From Zygnema cylindricum (taxonomy: Eukaryota; Streptophyta; Zygnematophyceae; Zygnematales; Zygnemataceae): DNA of 64,000 nt. Below are positions 22,801 to 34,648 of this stretch, in pieces. The stretch lies in contig JBBHKE010001495.1 of assembly GCA_037447655.1 (NCBI GenBank), positions 1 to 64,000 of the forward strand. The letters are read 5' to 3'. Each line of letters begins with the position of its first letter. Position 1 is the first letter of the stretch. The translations under genes and the position numbers were made by a program. The notes below the pieces were generated by a model, which did no database searches, had not been told where the DNA came from, and was given only the letters and a program-made list of their open reading frames with translations.

Positions 22801-24171
22801 GTACAACGCTAGGTCGGTTGCAAAAGGTTATACTCAAAAGGGGGGAATAGACTATGAATAAACCTTTGCACCAGTAGTCAAATTTCTTTCCGCAGCAGAG
22901 GATATGGAAATACACCAGATGGATAATAAAACAGCCTTTTTGCACGGAGAATTAGAAGGAGAAATTTACATGAGGCAATCGGAAGGATTCATAGAAAGTG
23001 GGGAAGAAAGCAATGTATGCAAATTGATAAAATCACTTTATGGACTTAAACAAGCCCTACGACAATAGAATATAAAGCTTGACGTTTTCTGACCGATTTG
23101 GGGTATATCAGAATTAGTTCAGATCACTCCATATATTTATTTGAGGATGAGAATAGAGTGATATTTATTACTATTTATATGGATGATTTGTTGGTCTTAA
23201 GCAAGTCGTTAGATTAGATTAACAAACTAAAACGGGATATTAGAAGCTGTTTTGATATGAAAGATCTCAGCGAAGCAAAGTACATTTTGGGAATTCAGAT
23301 GGAGAGAGATAGAGGGAATATGATTATAAGACCCACTCAGAAAGAAACAATCCGTAATATGCTAGAAAAATTTCAGATGGAAAAAGCAAACGGATATACT
23401 ACTCCCATGGATCTGAAAAAAGTGTTTGAGGGGAGTGAAGAGAGAGGAATATTAATCATTAATGATGAGATAGATGAGATAGAAAGGAAATTTATAGAAT
23501 ATATCCCTTATCGACAGATTGTAGGAAGTTTAATCTATTTTCTGAACTGTATTCGTCCGGATATAGCTGCAGCTATAGGGGTCCTTAGTAGAAGTCTAAA
23601 TGAACCAAGAAAGAGAGACTGATAGGTTGCCAAAAGGGTGATGAGGTATCTGGTGGGGACAAGGGAATTTTGGTTGTATTTGGGAGGGGAGCACACTTAC
23701 ATCACCACTTGGAGTGATGCCAGTTATGGAGATACGCCTTTAAGGCGGTGTAGGACTGGATATGTGTTGCAAATTGGATCTGGTGCATGTTGTTGGAGTA
23801 GTAAGCAACAAAAAGTAGTTGCTCAATCCACTATAGAGGCTGAATACATGTTTTTCAGTGCAGCCGCCAAAGAATTAATGTGGGTTAAATCTCTTCTTGA
23901 AAAACTTGGGTTCATGAAGTCTGGAACTCAAAATGTTTTTTGTGATAATCAAGCTGCTATCTCTATTCCAGCTAATTTGAAACATCACTTCAAAGCTAAA
24001 CACATGGATATTAGACTAAGCTTTGTCAGAGAAAAGGTTGAAAATAAAATCATTAAATCGGTTTATAAAACTGATATAGAAATGATTGCAGACATGATGA
24101 AAAAACTTGTGCCTTCCCCTAAGTTAATTTATTGCAGAGAAAGCTGTAGATTAAAATGGAAAAGTGACTAA
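19789..24171 (+). pseudogene. A3-1 gag-pol, broken
   Basis: An almost full-length copia polyprotein. Gag: ATG 19789, DPPSRMPIFDRSDFLYWE, LWGIVSGQI, with a TAG in the leader (Gln in A3-2). The frame stays the same from 19789 to about 21990, broken only by stops. The zinc knuckle is C-HF-C-KKPG-H-YMKE-C near 20752. The protease has DSRAS where active enzymes have DSGAS. The integrase HHCC region is at ~21410-21530, with SDN near 21800. A 2-base deletion near 21990 and later indels break the rest. [34 protein letters not shown] (usually YVDD). RNase H at 23638-24171 is open and ends naturally. Stops replace Trp, Tyr, Gln, Glu and Ser codons of A3-2. Confidence 0.9.
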
Positions 24172-24184
24172 GAATTAAGGGGAT

Positions 24185-24908
24185 TGTTGAAAAGAGGTAA
24201 ATAATAGTGCACTTGTCTATAATTGTTATACTTTAAAGAGAGAGAGTGAGGATCAAAGGCACGCCATGGCTGCCGCCATATTTAGAAAGTGGCAGATTTT
24301 GAAGTAGAGGATATTTTACGAAAATGTTGCCTAGATCTGGATTTGAACCTGCGACCTCTGGATTTTATATAGCCGGGCGCATTAACCATTAAAGCGCTAC
24401 AAAACGATACACATAACGGATTTGAAAAATATTTAAACATTAACGCGGCGGCTAATTAACACCAAACTAACGAAGAGGAACGATTCATGCATGTACGCGA
24501 ATCTGAACCGTGTAAAATATGTTTTGATCGGACGGCCAGCATTATAGCCGCCACCCAAAGTGAGCTTTTGGCGGCATTCAGAGATTGCGTCACGCGGTGC
24601 CACGTGGCGTCACATTATTTGATACCGGAGAAGATGGGAGGAGGAACCATTGCTCTCGATTTTGAGAGGTGTCACCTTGTAGACCATGTCGTACAAAAAA
24701 CGTACAATAAGTACATCACCCATTCTACTATATAGTGTTTCTATTGGACTAGGGTTTAGTAGTAGGTAGTCGTGTGTAGGCAGATCAAGACTTAATGATA
24801 TTTAGGTACCTCTCTCTAAGAAAGCTTGTAACTATAAAGGTCATCTTTGACTAGCCAAAACTTACTGCTCAGGGGAGCAAATTCAGTGATTCTTTTTGCG
24901 TTTCACTC
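24185..24908 (+). repeat. A3 3' LTR of A3-1, interrupted
   Basis: It begins TGTTGAAAAGAGG after AATTAAGGGGAT. Antisense tRNA-like segment at 24329-24400. A CCACGTGG motif near 24600. The leader hairpin TGCTC-AGGG-GAGCA is present. It is broken in the second leader hairpin (TTTCACTC) by another A3 LTR at 24909. The remainder was not found on the other side of A3-2. Confidence 0.8.
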
Positions 24909-25555
24909 TATTGAAAAGAGGTAATTAATAGTTCACTTCTATATTTTAATTAGAATGTAAAGAGAGGGAAAGAGAGAACCAAAGGCACGCCATGGTTGCC
25001 GCGTCATTTAGAAGGAGGCAAAATTAAATAGAAGGTATTTTACTATTTGTAGCAAAATACTGCCTTTGGCCGGATTTGAACCGGGGTCTACGGACTTCTA
25101 TCTAGACCTAAGCCTTATCCATTAAGGCACTAGCGAAATGATATACGTACTACGTTTCACGCATATTCATCTATTTATTAAACGGACTAATTTGCAGCAA
25201 ACTAACGAAAACACGCATTAATCAATTCATGCATGGAAGCGAATTGAAGCCGCTTAAATACAAATGATCGGACGGCCACAATTGCAGCCACCATCCGCAA
25301 TAAACTTTCGGCGGCTTTTGGGGATAGCGTCACGCGACGCCACGTGGCACCATACTATTGGATATCGGAGAAGGTGGGAGGAGGAACCATGGCTCCCGTT
25401 TTGACAGGCGTCACTTTGAAAGCCATGTCGTACAATGGCCGTATAATAAGTACATCGTCACTTTGAAAGCCATGTCGTACAATGGCCGTACAATAAGTAC
25501 ATTGCCTATTGTACCTTCTTGTACTATATTGTGTTTCTATTTGACTAGGGTTTAG

Positions 25556-26289
25556 TGAGGAAGAAGGAGTCATCTTAGACGAGGAATTAAGTCCTCAAGA
25601 ACAGAAGTTCATGCAGACTATTCCTTACAGGCAATTAGTGGGAAGCCTAATCTATTTTATGAATTGTACCCGGTCGGATTTAGTTGCGGCTATAGGAGTG
25701 CTGAGTAGAAGTCTAAATGCTCTCACTAAAAAGGATAGGGAGGCAGCTAAGAGAGTCCTTAGATATTTGATAGGAACTAGGGATCTATGGTTGCATTTGG
25801 GTGGGGAGAATACAAACATCACTACGTGGAGTGATGCCAAGTTATGGTGATGCTCCGATGAGGAGATGCACTTCTGGATATGTATTATATGTGGGTGATG
25901 GGGCTTGCTGTTGGAGTAGCAAACAGCAAAAGGTTATTGCTCAGTCCACCATGGAGGCTGAGTATATGGCCTCTTGCTCTGCTGTAAAAGAATTGATGTG
26001 GGTCAAGTCTTTGCTTGATGAGCTTGGTCACCTTAAGAGTGGTGTGCAAAAATTTTTTTGTGATAATCAGGCAGCAATCGCTATTTCTGCCAATCCTAAA
26101 CATCATTTTAAAGCTAAACACATGGACATTAGACTCAGCTTTGTTAGAGAGAAAGTAGAAAACAAAATAATCAGTTTAGAGTACCGACCAGGTAGCGAGA
26201 TGGTTGTAGATAGGATGACCAAACCTGTGCCTTCCCCTAAGCTAATTTTCTGCAGGGAGAAGTGTGGTCTGAAATTAAAGATTGACTAG
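25556..26289 (+). pseudogene. Family-D RNase H fragment
   Basis: The RT-RH connection (MQTIPYRQLVGSLIYFMN, AIGVLSRSLNA) is open to 25850. A one-base insertion at WSDA-SYGD shifts the frame, and 25801-26289 continues RNase H (SYGDAPMRRCTSG, CCWSSKQQKVIAQS, FCDNQAAIAISANPKHHF, KHMDIRLSFVREK) to the natural stop. Similar to the RNase H of D-1 at 56725-57402. An Asp-to-Val change is present in the VADMMT segment (MVVDRMT). Confidence 0.88.
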
Positions 26290-26302
26290 AAAATAAGAGG
26301 AG

Positions 26303-27381
26303 TGCAGAAATCGATGGTTCTTTTATTATTTTCTAGGTCTAAAATGGAATACAGAAAGAACCTGAGGCAATCTGCCTCTAACTTCTCTCTCCAACTCCCA
26401 CACTTGTTGCAGTCACTAAGAAGTTGGAGAGGAAGCTAGAGCCATTGCTACCTAGGCTATCCATAGGTTTACGGGAAATAGATTAGTTGATATACAGATA
26501 GGTAGGTTTATTTGCTAAAAGGAGTATGTCAAAACTAAGATTTGATCCTGGTACCTGCCGACCGTTAGGACGCCACCGTTAGGACGCCAGTAGCCGGTAG
26601 AATTATCTGTTAAGTCTAGACATTAAGATACATACTAAAGGGTTCGTTAGTTATTTAAAAGTTGCCACGTAGGAAAATTCATTTAACAGCGGATGTTTAC
26701 GGATACATAGATCCAGTTATGTAAATGTACGGATTTTGATATGGATAAGAAACGAGCATCGCGCATTTTGTTTCTTTTACGAAACAAATACCGCACAAGC
26801 ATTTATGATGGCTACGATTGAAATCTGCATTCAATTGGACGGCCGAAAAGAAAGTCAAGATCGCGGAAGAGATTCTCGACGGTTTGTGGTCATCGCCACA
26901 TCGGATGACACGTGGCACGATTACGTTGGATCGCGGCATCTCCGGGGATTACGGGACCGAATCCGGATATGACATGTGTCGACATTCAGGCCATGTCGTA
27001 CAATATCCATACATAAAGTACACAGGCAGCTGTACTTTGTGTACGGCAGTGTAATATGATTGGTGCCGTACACCAATAGATAGAGTTTTAGACAGAGATA
27101 GGACTTGGAAAAAATTGGTAGATGGGACCCTCTCTCCCAGAGAGCTTCTGTACAAAAGGTCAACTTTGACCATCCATAACTTACTGCTCAGGGGAGCAAA
27201 TTCACAAATTCTTTTTGCTATACACTCAAAGGAGTCTTGCCTTCACATGGGAGAAGGTGGTCAGAGTTTTTGTTTGCCAGGGTGGTAGTTATTCGTGCTG
27301 AAAGACAAAGGGGTCAGGGTTATCCTAGAGGCTTCGTGTGAGCTGCTTACTCTGAGGTCCTATGGAGATCTTAGAGTTGCA
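26303..27381 (+). repeat. Family-D LTR (3' LTR of the truncated element)
   Basis: It runs TGCAGAAATCGATGG to TTAGAGTTGCA, 1079 bp, after AAATAAGAGGAG. U3 hairpin near 26375-26440 (stem around CCAACT/AGTTGG). The antisense tRNA-like segment 26528-26620 contains a 17-base tandem duplication (GTTAGGACGCCACC type). A G-box (ACACGTGGC) is near 26908. Leader hairpins TGCTC-AGGG-GAGCA and ACTC-AAAG-GAGT are present. Confidence 0.85.
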
Positions 27382-27667
27382 TTTAGTAGTAGGCAGTATT
27401 AAGTAGGCACACCAGGACTTAGTGAAATTTAGGTACCTCTCTCTAAGAGAGCTTGTAACTATAAAGGTAATCTTTGACCATCCATAACTTACTGCTCAGG
27501 GAAGCAAATTCACTGATTCTTTTTGCGTTTGACTCAGGGGAGTCTTGCCCTCACAAGGGTGAGAGTGGTCAGAATATTTTTGCTTGGGCGGCTCTTATTC
27601 AGCGGGAAAGTAGAAGGGGAAAATATTATCTTAGAGGCTTTACATAGGTTGCTGATTTTATGGGTCA

Positions 27668-30600
27668 ATGGAGACCACAGAATTGCAAGTTATGGGCCCA
27701 CCCTCTAGGGTGCCCATATTTGATGGATCAGACTTTCTTTATTGGGAAATGAAGATGGAGGGAGAACTATTTGAGAAACACCTATGGGGCATAGTGTGTG
27801 GACAAGTTCGATGTCCACCTCTACCTGGGTTTGGAGGAACACGTTTTTTTGGCACCTCCGCCTCTACTGTAGGTAGAACAGCTGCCACCATCATTGAGGA
27901 TGAAGACGAGGAAGGAGAGGAGATTGTCATGGAAGGAGAAATCGGAGGAGTTGCAACTCAAGTGACACCATTGCCGAAGGCGATAGCGGTAGTAGCACCA
28001 CCAACAACGGCGACAAGGGTTCAGATCCAAAGATCAGAGTATGAAAAGTGGAACTACAAAGACAAGGTTGCTAAGCTCTAAATTCTTTAAAGTGTAGCAA
28101 AGGGCATTGCCATTTCCTTTATGCATGTCAAATCTTCATCTCAGATTTTGATATCACTAGTTAACAAATATAAGAGTGGATCATTGCAGCAGCAACAGTT
28201 GGCAGAAAACAAGATTGCAGCTTATACTTATAAGGGAGGAAGCATGAATAATTATTGCAATGATTTAGGAGCATTATTTGGAGAGCTAGAGAGTGCAGGT
28301 AACTCATGGTCTGAGAGACAAAGAGTGAACGCATTAATGATGAAACTACCTGAAGAGTATGAGAATATCATTAATCGATTACAGGACATAAGAGATAGCA
28401 ATTGGAATTGGGATGACACAATGGGAATGATTTTAGTGAAAGAAAGCACCATAGAGCTTAGGAGAGGGAGTCCAAGTGTTCAAGCATTGTCTGCAGGAGC
28501 TGATTGGCGGAAGCGTGATGAGGAGAGAGAGAAAGATCCCTATCGAAACTTTGGAGGAAGAGGACAAGGAGGTGGCAGATTTGATAGACAAGGGAGAGGA
28601 ACTTCTCGAGGAGGATTATGTCACTTCTACAAGAAACCGGGACACTATATGGCATATTGTGGCAAACTTCTAGATCTTCGACTAAAAGATGGGCAAGGGA
28701 CCTCAAGAAATGGAGCAAAGTAAAAGGCTTTCCTGACTCAAGTTCATGATGAGCAAGAGAACGAAGAAACGGAATAGGATGAGGAGCTTGAGGAGCTTGA
28801 GGAGCTTCTTCTTAATTCGAAAAATAGTGAAAAGCATGTTGACATTCCACGGCGACAAAAGTGTGCTTTCAGAGGTAAGAGGGATGCACTTGAAGATGGG
28901 TGGATCATAGACTCACGGGCCTCAATGCATATGTGCAAAGATAAAAGGTGGTTTACTAAACTGGGAAAGATCCCAACAATTAAGATAGAGTACGGAGATG
29001 GTAGAGTAGAAACCACAAGTCTTGTTGGAACTGTTGAGTTGAAGATTTTAGTTGATGGAAATGCCTCAATTGTAACACTCTCAGACGTTCTTTACATTCC
29101 ACAACTTAGTAAGAACTTCGTCTCAGCAGTTGTCCTAGATGAAAAGGAGTTTGAAACAAGAACTAGGAAAAGAATCTTCACAGCAAGCTTTGATAATGAG
29201 GTTTAATTCATAGCTGAGAAGGGCAGTTACGGAATGTTCAGAATTGTTCTTTACAATAAAAACAGTGTTCTCTACTCCTGTGCAAGTGAGATGATGCTCT
29301 GGCACAAAAGGTTGGGGCATTTGCATCAAGATAGATTAAAGAAAATGAAGAAAAATGGAATAGTGGAGGGTATTACTTTTGAGGATAATGAGACCTTTGA
29401 TGATTGCAGTGGATGTGCCCAAGGGAAGTTTCATAGACTTCCATTTCCAAAGGCAACCACATTTAGAAGAGAGAAAGTATTGGATCTAATTCACACCGAT
29501 GTTTGGGGACCTGCTAGATATGCTTCACATGGGGGGAAGAGGAGGATGTTAACTATCAGAGATGATTCGTCTAGATACACGAAAGTATACTTTCTCAGAC
29601 ATAAGTCACAGGTATTGAGATGTTTCAAAGAGTATAAAGTATGGAGTGAAAAACTACATGAAAACTCAATAAAAGAGATAAGAAGTGATAATGGGAAAGA
29701 ATACACCTCAAGGGAATTTGAAGAATATCTCAAAGAAGAAGTAATTCATCATGAGAAAATTGTTTCCTATAATCCGGAACAAAATAGAGTAGCAAAAAGA
29801 GTGAATAGAACTTTAGGAGATATGTCTAGAAGTATGTTAACTGATAAAAAGATAGGGTTGCAGTTTTGGGCCGAGTCTATGAACTATGCTAATTTCATCA
29901 AAAATAGAGTCATAACTTCAGCAAATAAGGAGGAAACTCCGAATGAGAGGTGGACAACAAGAAAGCATGATTTGTCTAGTTTGAGAGTGTTCAGAAGTCA
30001 AGTCTACAGTTTGGATTCCGATAACACTAAATGGAAGTTAGAGGGGAGAGGGAAGCCAGGATATCTTTTAGGATATGATGAGAGCACAAAAGGATACCGA
30101 GTGTATGACTTGAAAAAAAGAGATATCATTTTGGTAAAACACATAGTGGTGATGAATGAAGAGAAATCCATTGATCCATTCAAATATAATAAGGAAGTCA
30201 AAATCAGATTTGAAACGGATCAGTTTTTTGACTTTGACTTTGAAAATGAATAGAAGGAAGATGGAGAAAAATAAAAATCTGTAGATCTAAAAAGGAGAAG
30301 AAGGAAAGGACAACATCCGAGGCAACGCCACAATAAGAAGTGGAAACCGATGAGGAACTTGATGAGACACCGGAATTGGAAGATAGGGGAGCTGAAAATA
30401 TCCCTAAACTATTTTAAAGGGGGAAGAAGAAGTAGTAAACGACTTCAAGAAAGACAAGTAAATAACCAACTCACAAATATGTCTCACCTAGATGAACCTC
30501 AAACATACCTAGAGGCCATAAACACTCCTGAAAGTAGCCGGTGGATCACAGCTATAAATGAAGAAATAGCCTCTATCATGGAAGCCAATACATGGGAGTT

Positions 30601-32068
30601 GGTAGATTGTCCACCGGACCGAAAACCGATCGAATGTAAGTGGGTTTTTAATTTTAAATTAAACCTGGATAATACCATTGAGAGGTACAAAGCTAGGTTA
30701 GTTGCAAAAGGATATACTCAGAAAGAGGGGATAGACTACGAAGAAACCTTTGCACCTGTTGTCAGATTTCCTTTTGTTATAATCCTTTTAAGTATAGCCG
30801 CAGCGGAGGATATGGAAATCCACTAGATGGATATTAAAACGGCCTTTTTGCACGGAGTGTTGGAAGAAGAAATTTACATGAGGCAACCGGAAGGATTCGT
30901 GGAAAGTGGGGAAGAAAACAAAGTTTGCAAACTGATAAAATCACTCTATGGGCTTAAGCAAGCCCCGCGACAATGGAATATAAAGCTCGACGAATTTCTG
31001 ACGGGTTTGGGGTATATCAGAATTAGTTCAGATCACTCTATATACTTATTTGAGGATGAGAATGGAGTGATATTTATTGCTATTTATGTGGATGATTTGT
31101 TGGTCTTAAGCAAGTCATTAGATAAAATTAACAAACTAAAACGGGATCTTAGAAGCCGCTTTGACATGAAAGATCTCGGCGAAGCAAAGTACATTTTGGG
31201 AATTCAAATGGAGAGAGATAGAGGGAATAGGATTATAAGACTCACTCAGAAAGAAGCAATTGGTAATATGTTAGAAAAATTTCAAATGGAGAAACCAAAC
31301 GGTTGTACTACTCCTATGGATTTGAAGAAAGTGAGTGAGGGGAGTGAAGAGGGAGGAATATTGATCATAAATGATAAGATAGATGAGATTGAAAGAAGAC
31401 TTATGGAAAATATCCCTTATCGGCAAATTGTAGGCAGTTTAATATATTTTATGAATTGTACCCGGCCAGATATAGCTGCAGCCGTAGGAGTCCTCAGCAA
31501 GAGTCTAAATGAAACAAGAAAGAGAGACTGGGAGGCCGCCAAAAAGGTGATGAGGTATCTGGTGGGGACAAGGGAATTGTGGTTGTATTTGGGAGGGGAG
31601 CACACTGACATCACAACCTGGAGTGATGCCAGTTATGGAGATGTGCCTTTAAGGCGGTGTACGATTGGATATGTGTTGCAAATTAGATCTGGTGCATGCT
31701 GTTGGAGTAGCAAGCAACAGAAAGTAGTTGCTCAGTCCACTATGGAGGCTGAATACATGGCTTCTTGTGCTGCTACCAAAGAATTAATGTGGGTGAAATC
31801 TCTTCTAGAAAAACTTGGGTTTATGAAGACATGAACTCAGAATGTTTTTTGTGATAATCAAGCTGCTATCTCTATTTCAGCTAATCCGAAACATCACTTC
31901 AAAGCTAAGCATATGGATATTAGACTAAGCTTTGTCAAAGAGAAGGTTGAAAATAAAATCATTAAACTGGTTCATAAAACTGATAAAGAAATGATTGCAG
32001 ACACGATGACAAAACCAGTACCTTCCCCTAAGTTGATTTATTGTAGAGAAAATTGTGGACTAAATTGA
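27668..32068 (+). pseudogene. A3-2 gag-pol, one frame with about nine stops
   Basis: The whole polyprotein stays in one frame over 1467 codons from ATG 27668 (in the LTR) to TGA 32066. In-frame stops lie near 28079, 28721, 28775, 29204, 30251, 30272, 30824 and 31832. A pair of compensating shifts lies near 30290-30410. Gag: TTELQVMGPPSRVPIFDG. The zinc knuckle at ~28619 has Tyr in place of the second Cys. The protease at ~28900 reads DSRAS. Integrase: WHKRLGHLHQDRLK, CSGC, HTDVWGPA, RSDN; NRVAKRVNRT stands where relatives have NGVAERLNRT, so the catalytic Glu is Lys. RT: DIKTAFLHG, LYGLKQAPRQWN, YVDD at 31085-31096. RNase H: WSDASYGD, STMEAEYMAS, KHMDIRLSF. The best template for the A3 family here. 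Confidence 0.92.
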
Positions 32069-32092
32069 AAAGTGACTAAGAATTTAGGGGAG

Positions 32093-32991
32093 TGTTGAAA
32101 AAAGGTAACTAATAGTTCACTTCTATAGTTTAGGTAGAATGTAAAGAGAGAGAAAGAGAGAACCATAGGCACGCCATGGCTGCCGCGTCATTTAGGAGGG
32201 AGAATGAAATAGAAGGTATTTTACTATTTGTAGCAAAATACTGCCTCTAGCCAGATTTGAACCGGGGTCTACGATATACTACTTAGACCTTAGCCTTATC
32301 CATTAAGGCACTAACGAAACGATATACGTATAACGTTTCACGCATATTTATGTATTTGTTAAACGGGCTAATTTGCAGCAGACTAACGAAAACACGCATT
32401 AATCAATTCATGCATGGAAGCGAATCGAAGCCGCATAAATACAAATGATCGGACGGCCACAATTGCAGCCTCCACCCGCAATAAACTTTCGGCGGCCTTT
32501 GGGGATAGCGTCACGCGACGCCACGTGGCACCATACTATTGGATACCGGAGAAGATGAAGGAGGAACCATGGCTCCCGTTTTGACAGGCGTCACTTTGAA
32601 AGCCATGTCGTACAATGGCCGTACAATACGTAGATCGCCTAATGTACCTTCTTGTACTATATAGTGTTTTTATTGGACTAGGGTTTAGTAGTAGGCAGTC
32701 GTAAGTAGGCAGACCAGGACTTAGTGAAATTTAGGTACCTCTCTCTAAGAGAGCTTGTAACTATAAAGGTCATCTTTGACCAACCATAACTTACTGCTCA
32801 GGGGAGCAAATTCAGTGATTATTTTTCCGTTTGACTCAAAGGAGTCTTTTCCTCAGAGGGGTGAGAGTGCTCAGAATATTTGTGTGCCTGGGCGGCGCTT
32901 ATTCAGCGGGAAAGTAGAAGAGGCAAATATTATCCTAGAGGCTTTACATAGGCTGCTCATTCTCTGGGTCAATGGAGACCACAGAATTGCA
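32093..32991 (+). repeat. 3' LTR of A3-2
   Basis: It runs TGTTGAAAAAAGG to CAGAATTGCA, 899 bp. Antisense tRNA-like segment 32241-32314 (Arg-like GCCTTAATGGATAAGGC on the minus strand). CCACGTGG near 32521. The GTAC-rich block is near 32600-32660. Hairpins: TGCTC-AGGG-GAGCA at 32795-32808 and GACTC-AAAG-GAGTC at 32833-32846. It ends where a minus-strand family-C element begins. Confidence 0.85.
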
Positions 32992-33074
32992 AACACTCCC
33001 TCGAAAATTTAGTTTCGTACATCTGAAATAATCTAAAAGCATGGTAGCTGCTTTGTTTGCGATGTCAGATAAAG

Positions 33075-33152
33075 GCATAGCAGCATAGCAACATAGCAGC
33101 ATAGCAACATAGCAGCATAGCAGCTTAGCATCATAGCAGCATAACAAAATAG
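33075..33152. repeat. CATAGCAG short tandem repeat
   Basis: About nine imperfect units of CATAGCAGCATAGCAA type (8-9-bp period) in the 3' tail of the gag-only element. The same word occurs in the hairpin at the start of family-C LTRs (ATAGCAGC), so the array may have grown from LTR-like sequence. Confidence 0.85.
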
Positions 33153-33445
33153 CAGCGCAACAAGATGTATTTAGCGTCTCCACTGCTCCAACTCCCTCCG
33201 GCCATCTCTTCCAAAATTCGTCCTTCTTAGACACACCATCGCTTCCGCTGCGTCTTTCTAAGTCTTCAAAATAAAACTCTATTTTTCAGTCAATTTTAGA
33301 ACAATCAAAACCTAAAATTTTAAAATTCCACGAATATTACCAAATGTTAATTGTAGTCACTTCTGTAAATTTACTTTTCACGCCGTCTTCTTTTGACCAC
33401 TTTCGGACTACGTTTTCTTCTACGATTCATCCTTTGAATTCTACT

Positions 33446-34648
33446 TCATTTCTTCGTTTTCTTACTGAATTTTGATGTTTTTCCCATTTTCGCAATTTTA
33501 TTTTCTTCTTCCGTATTATGAACTTCTTCACGTACTCCAATCTTCTGAACCCTTTTCCTCTCTCCCTCTCTAGGTGAATTAATCCCCTCCTGCAAATTAT
33601 TTTCAGTTTCAACTTCAAAATCCCCTTCACTTCCTCCTAATATTCTTACTTCAACAACCTCTTCCTCTTGCACATTTTCATCACTCACTAATCTGTCGTT
33701 TGTAAAAGTGACAAAAACTGACTCTTTTTCTGTCACACCTTTCTCCATTCCATTTCCGGTGACAACAAATTTTTCTTTTCCTCCCTCATGTTCCATATCT
33801 CGAAGAGTAACAATCGACAAGTAAACAAATTCGTCCACGGGAAGTGTGGCCCTTCGTTTAGGAGGTCGAACTCGATTATCATCCCATCCATTCCTGAAGG
33901 TTCCTGCGACACATGCAATTTTATATAGCGGACATACCCTGAAAGTATGCCCTACATCATTACAGTAAAAACAATTATCTACCTTACAACTTTTCTTATT
34001 TCTCTGGAACTGTGATCTGACACCTTGAAAATTCCCCTTAATCTTTAGAGCCTCGTGATTAGCCTCTTTCTCTAAAACACACCTGACTGCTAAAGGTACG
34101 TTCCAATCTCTTTTATCAACTTGTCTTAATCTATCTACAGCACACTTATATTCCTTACGTAATCCTTTCATTAACATGTAAGCCTTTTGAGTATTTGTAA
34201 ATTTTCCTCCTGCAATATCATTTTCCGCGAACAAAATTTGTATGCCAATACAATAATCCAACATACTACCTCCATCATACTTATACTCAACTATTTTTGT
34301 AACATTACTCATCCAATGATACACATAAGTCTTTTGATATACTCGTTCTAAGCTCTTCCATAATTCAGCTGCACTTTCGAGACCAAGGTAAGTCATTACA
34401 AGTTCCTCATTAAATGATAGCTTGATAATCAGCAAATACTCATTGTTCTTCTCCTCCCATCCAACCGATGATTCAGCACACGTCCCATCCACCACATCCA
34501 TTAGCTTCCTCGACTTGAAGTAGCTCTCCATCGTATTCCTCCAATAGTAATATTTAGATCCATCGAGTATGGGTAAGGTTGATTCATCCAATATGGGTAG
34601 CCATGGGAGTTGGCCCATAACCTGTTGTTCATAGCCATTTTCAGCCAT
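33446..34648 (-). CDS. Intact Gag of the gag-only family-C element
   Basis: A 400-residue Gag, the only long undamaged ORF in the window. I chose ATG 34648 because it gives the family start AENGYEQQVMG running from LTR into the primer-binding site. An in-frame ATG at 34783 lies further up in the LTR. Capsid-like region: residues ~20-205 (PILDGSKYYYWRNTMESYF, LESAAELWKSLERVY, YKYDGGSMLDYC, LMKGLRKEYKCAVDRL). The zinc knuckle CFYCNDVGHTFRVC is at residues 226-239, with all four ligands. A 9-residue duplication (LPILDEST/LPILDGSK) sits near residue 17-32. The C-terminal 150 residues are Glu/Lys rich with no protease motif. Likely role: RNA-binding capsid protein. An intact frame suggests recent activity or selection on Gag alone. 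Confidence 0.85.
   Translation of the reverse strand: MAENGYEQQVMGQLPWLPILDESTLPILDGSKYYYWRNTMESYFKSRKLMDVVDGTCAESSVGWEEKNNEYLLIIKLSFNEELVMTYLGLESAAELWKSLERVYQKTYVYHWMSNVTKIVEYKYDGGSMLDYCIGIQILFAENDIAGGKFTNTQKAYMLMKGLRKEYKCAVDRLRQVDKRDWNVPLAVRCVLEKEANHEALKIKGNFQGVRSQFQRNKKSCKVDNCFYCNDVGHTFRVCPLYKIACVAGTFRNGWDDNRVRPPKRRATLPVDEFVYLSIVTLRDMEHEGGKEKFVVTGNGMEKGVTEKESVFVTFTNDRLVSDENVQEEEVVEVRILGGSEGDFEVETENNLQEGINSPREGERKRVQKIGVREEVHNTEEENKIAKMGKTSKFSKKTKK

Larger units (their letters stand above)
25556..27381 (+). mobile_element. 5'-truncated family-D copia with target duplication
   Basis: It starts at TGAGGAAGAAGGAG, in the middle of the RT/RNase H connection of a family-D element. It continues through RNase H and a full 3' LTR ending GAGTTGCA. 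Exactly TTTAG precedes (25551-25555) and follows (27382-27386), and the interrupted A3 LTR resumes in register. The inserted DNA therefore begins TG and ends CA but lacks a 5' LTR, gag and most of pol. Confidence 0.85.
24909..27687 (+). repeat. 5' LTR of A3-2, split by a nested element
   Basis: The two parts 24909-25555 and 27387-27687 join to a 948-bp LTR (TATTG... to GAATTGCA). TTTAG is duplicated on each side of the nested family-D element. Antisense tRNA-like segment at 25061-25133, with a perfect D arm GCCTT-AATGGAT-AAGGC on the minus strand, as in tRNA-Arg. U3 contains an extra direct repeat of the CACTTTGAAAGCCATGTCGT block (25410 and 25459). Leader hairpins: TGCTC/GAGCA-type, GACTC-AGGG-GAGTC, CTCAC-AAGG-GTGAG (27549-27562). 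Confidence 0.85.
24909..32991 (+). mobile_element. Copia element A3-2
   Basis: It has two LTRs (5' 24909-27687 including a nested element, 3' 32093-32991), a primer-binding site AGTTATGGGCCCACC from 27688, one gag-pol frame and a polypurine tract AATTTAGGGGAG at 32081-32092. It is about 6.2 kb without the nested insertion. It was inserted into the 3' LTR of A3-1. The flanks do not show a clean 5-bp duplication (CACTC before; AACAC after), so one flank has been rearranged. Confidence 0.9.

Noticed and set aside
24904-32996. CACTC as target duplication of A3-2
   Set aside because: The right-hand CACTC is two bases away from the LTR end and the host LTR does not resume there, so the match is probably chance.
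33075-33152. CRISPR-like array
   Set aside because: Units are 8-9 bases, imperfect and without unique spacers; a short tandem repeat in a eukaryotic retroelement.
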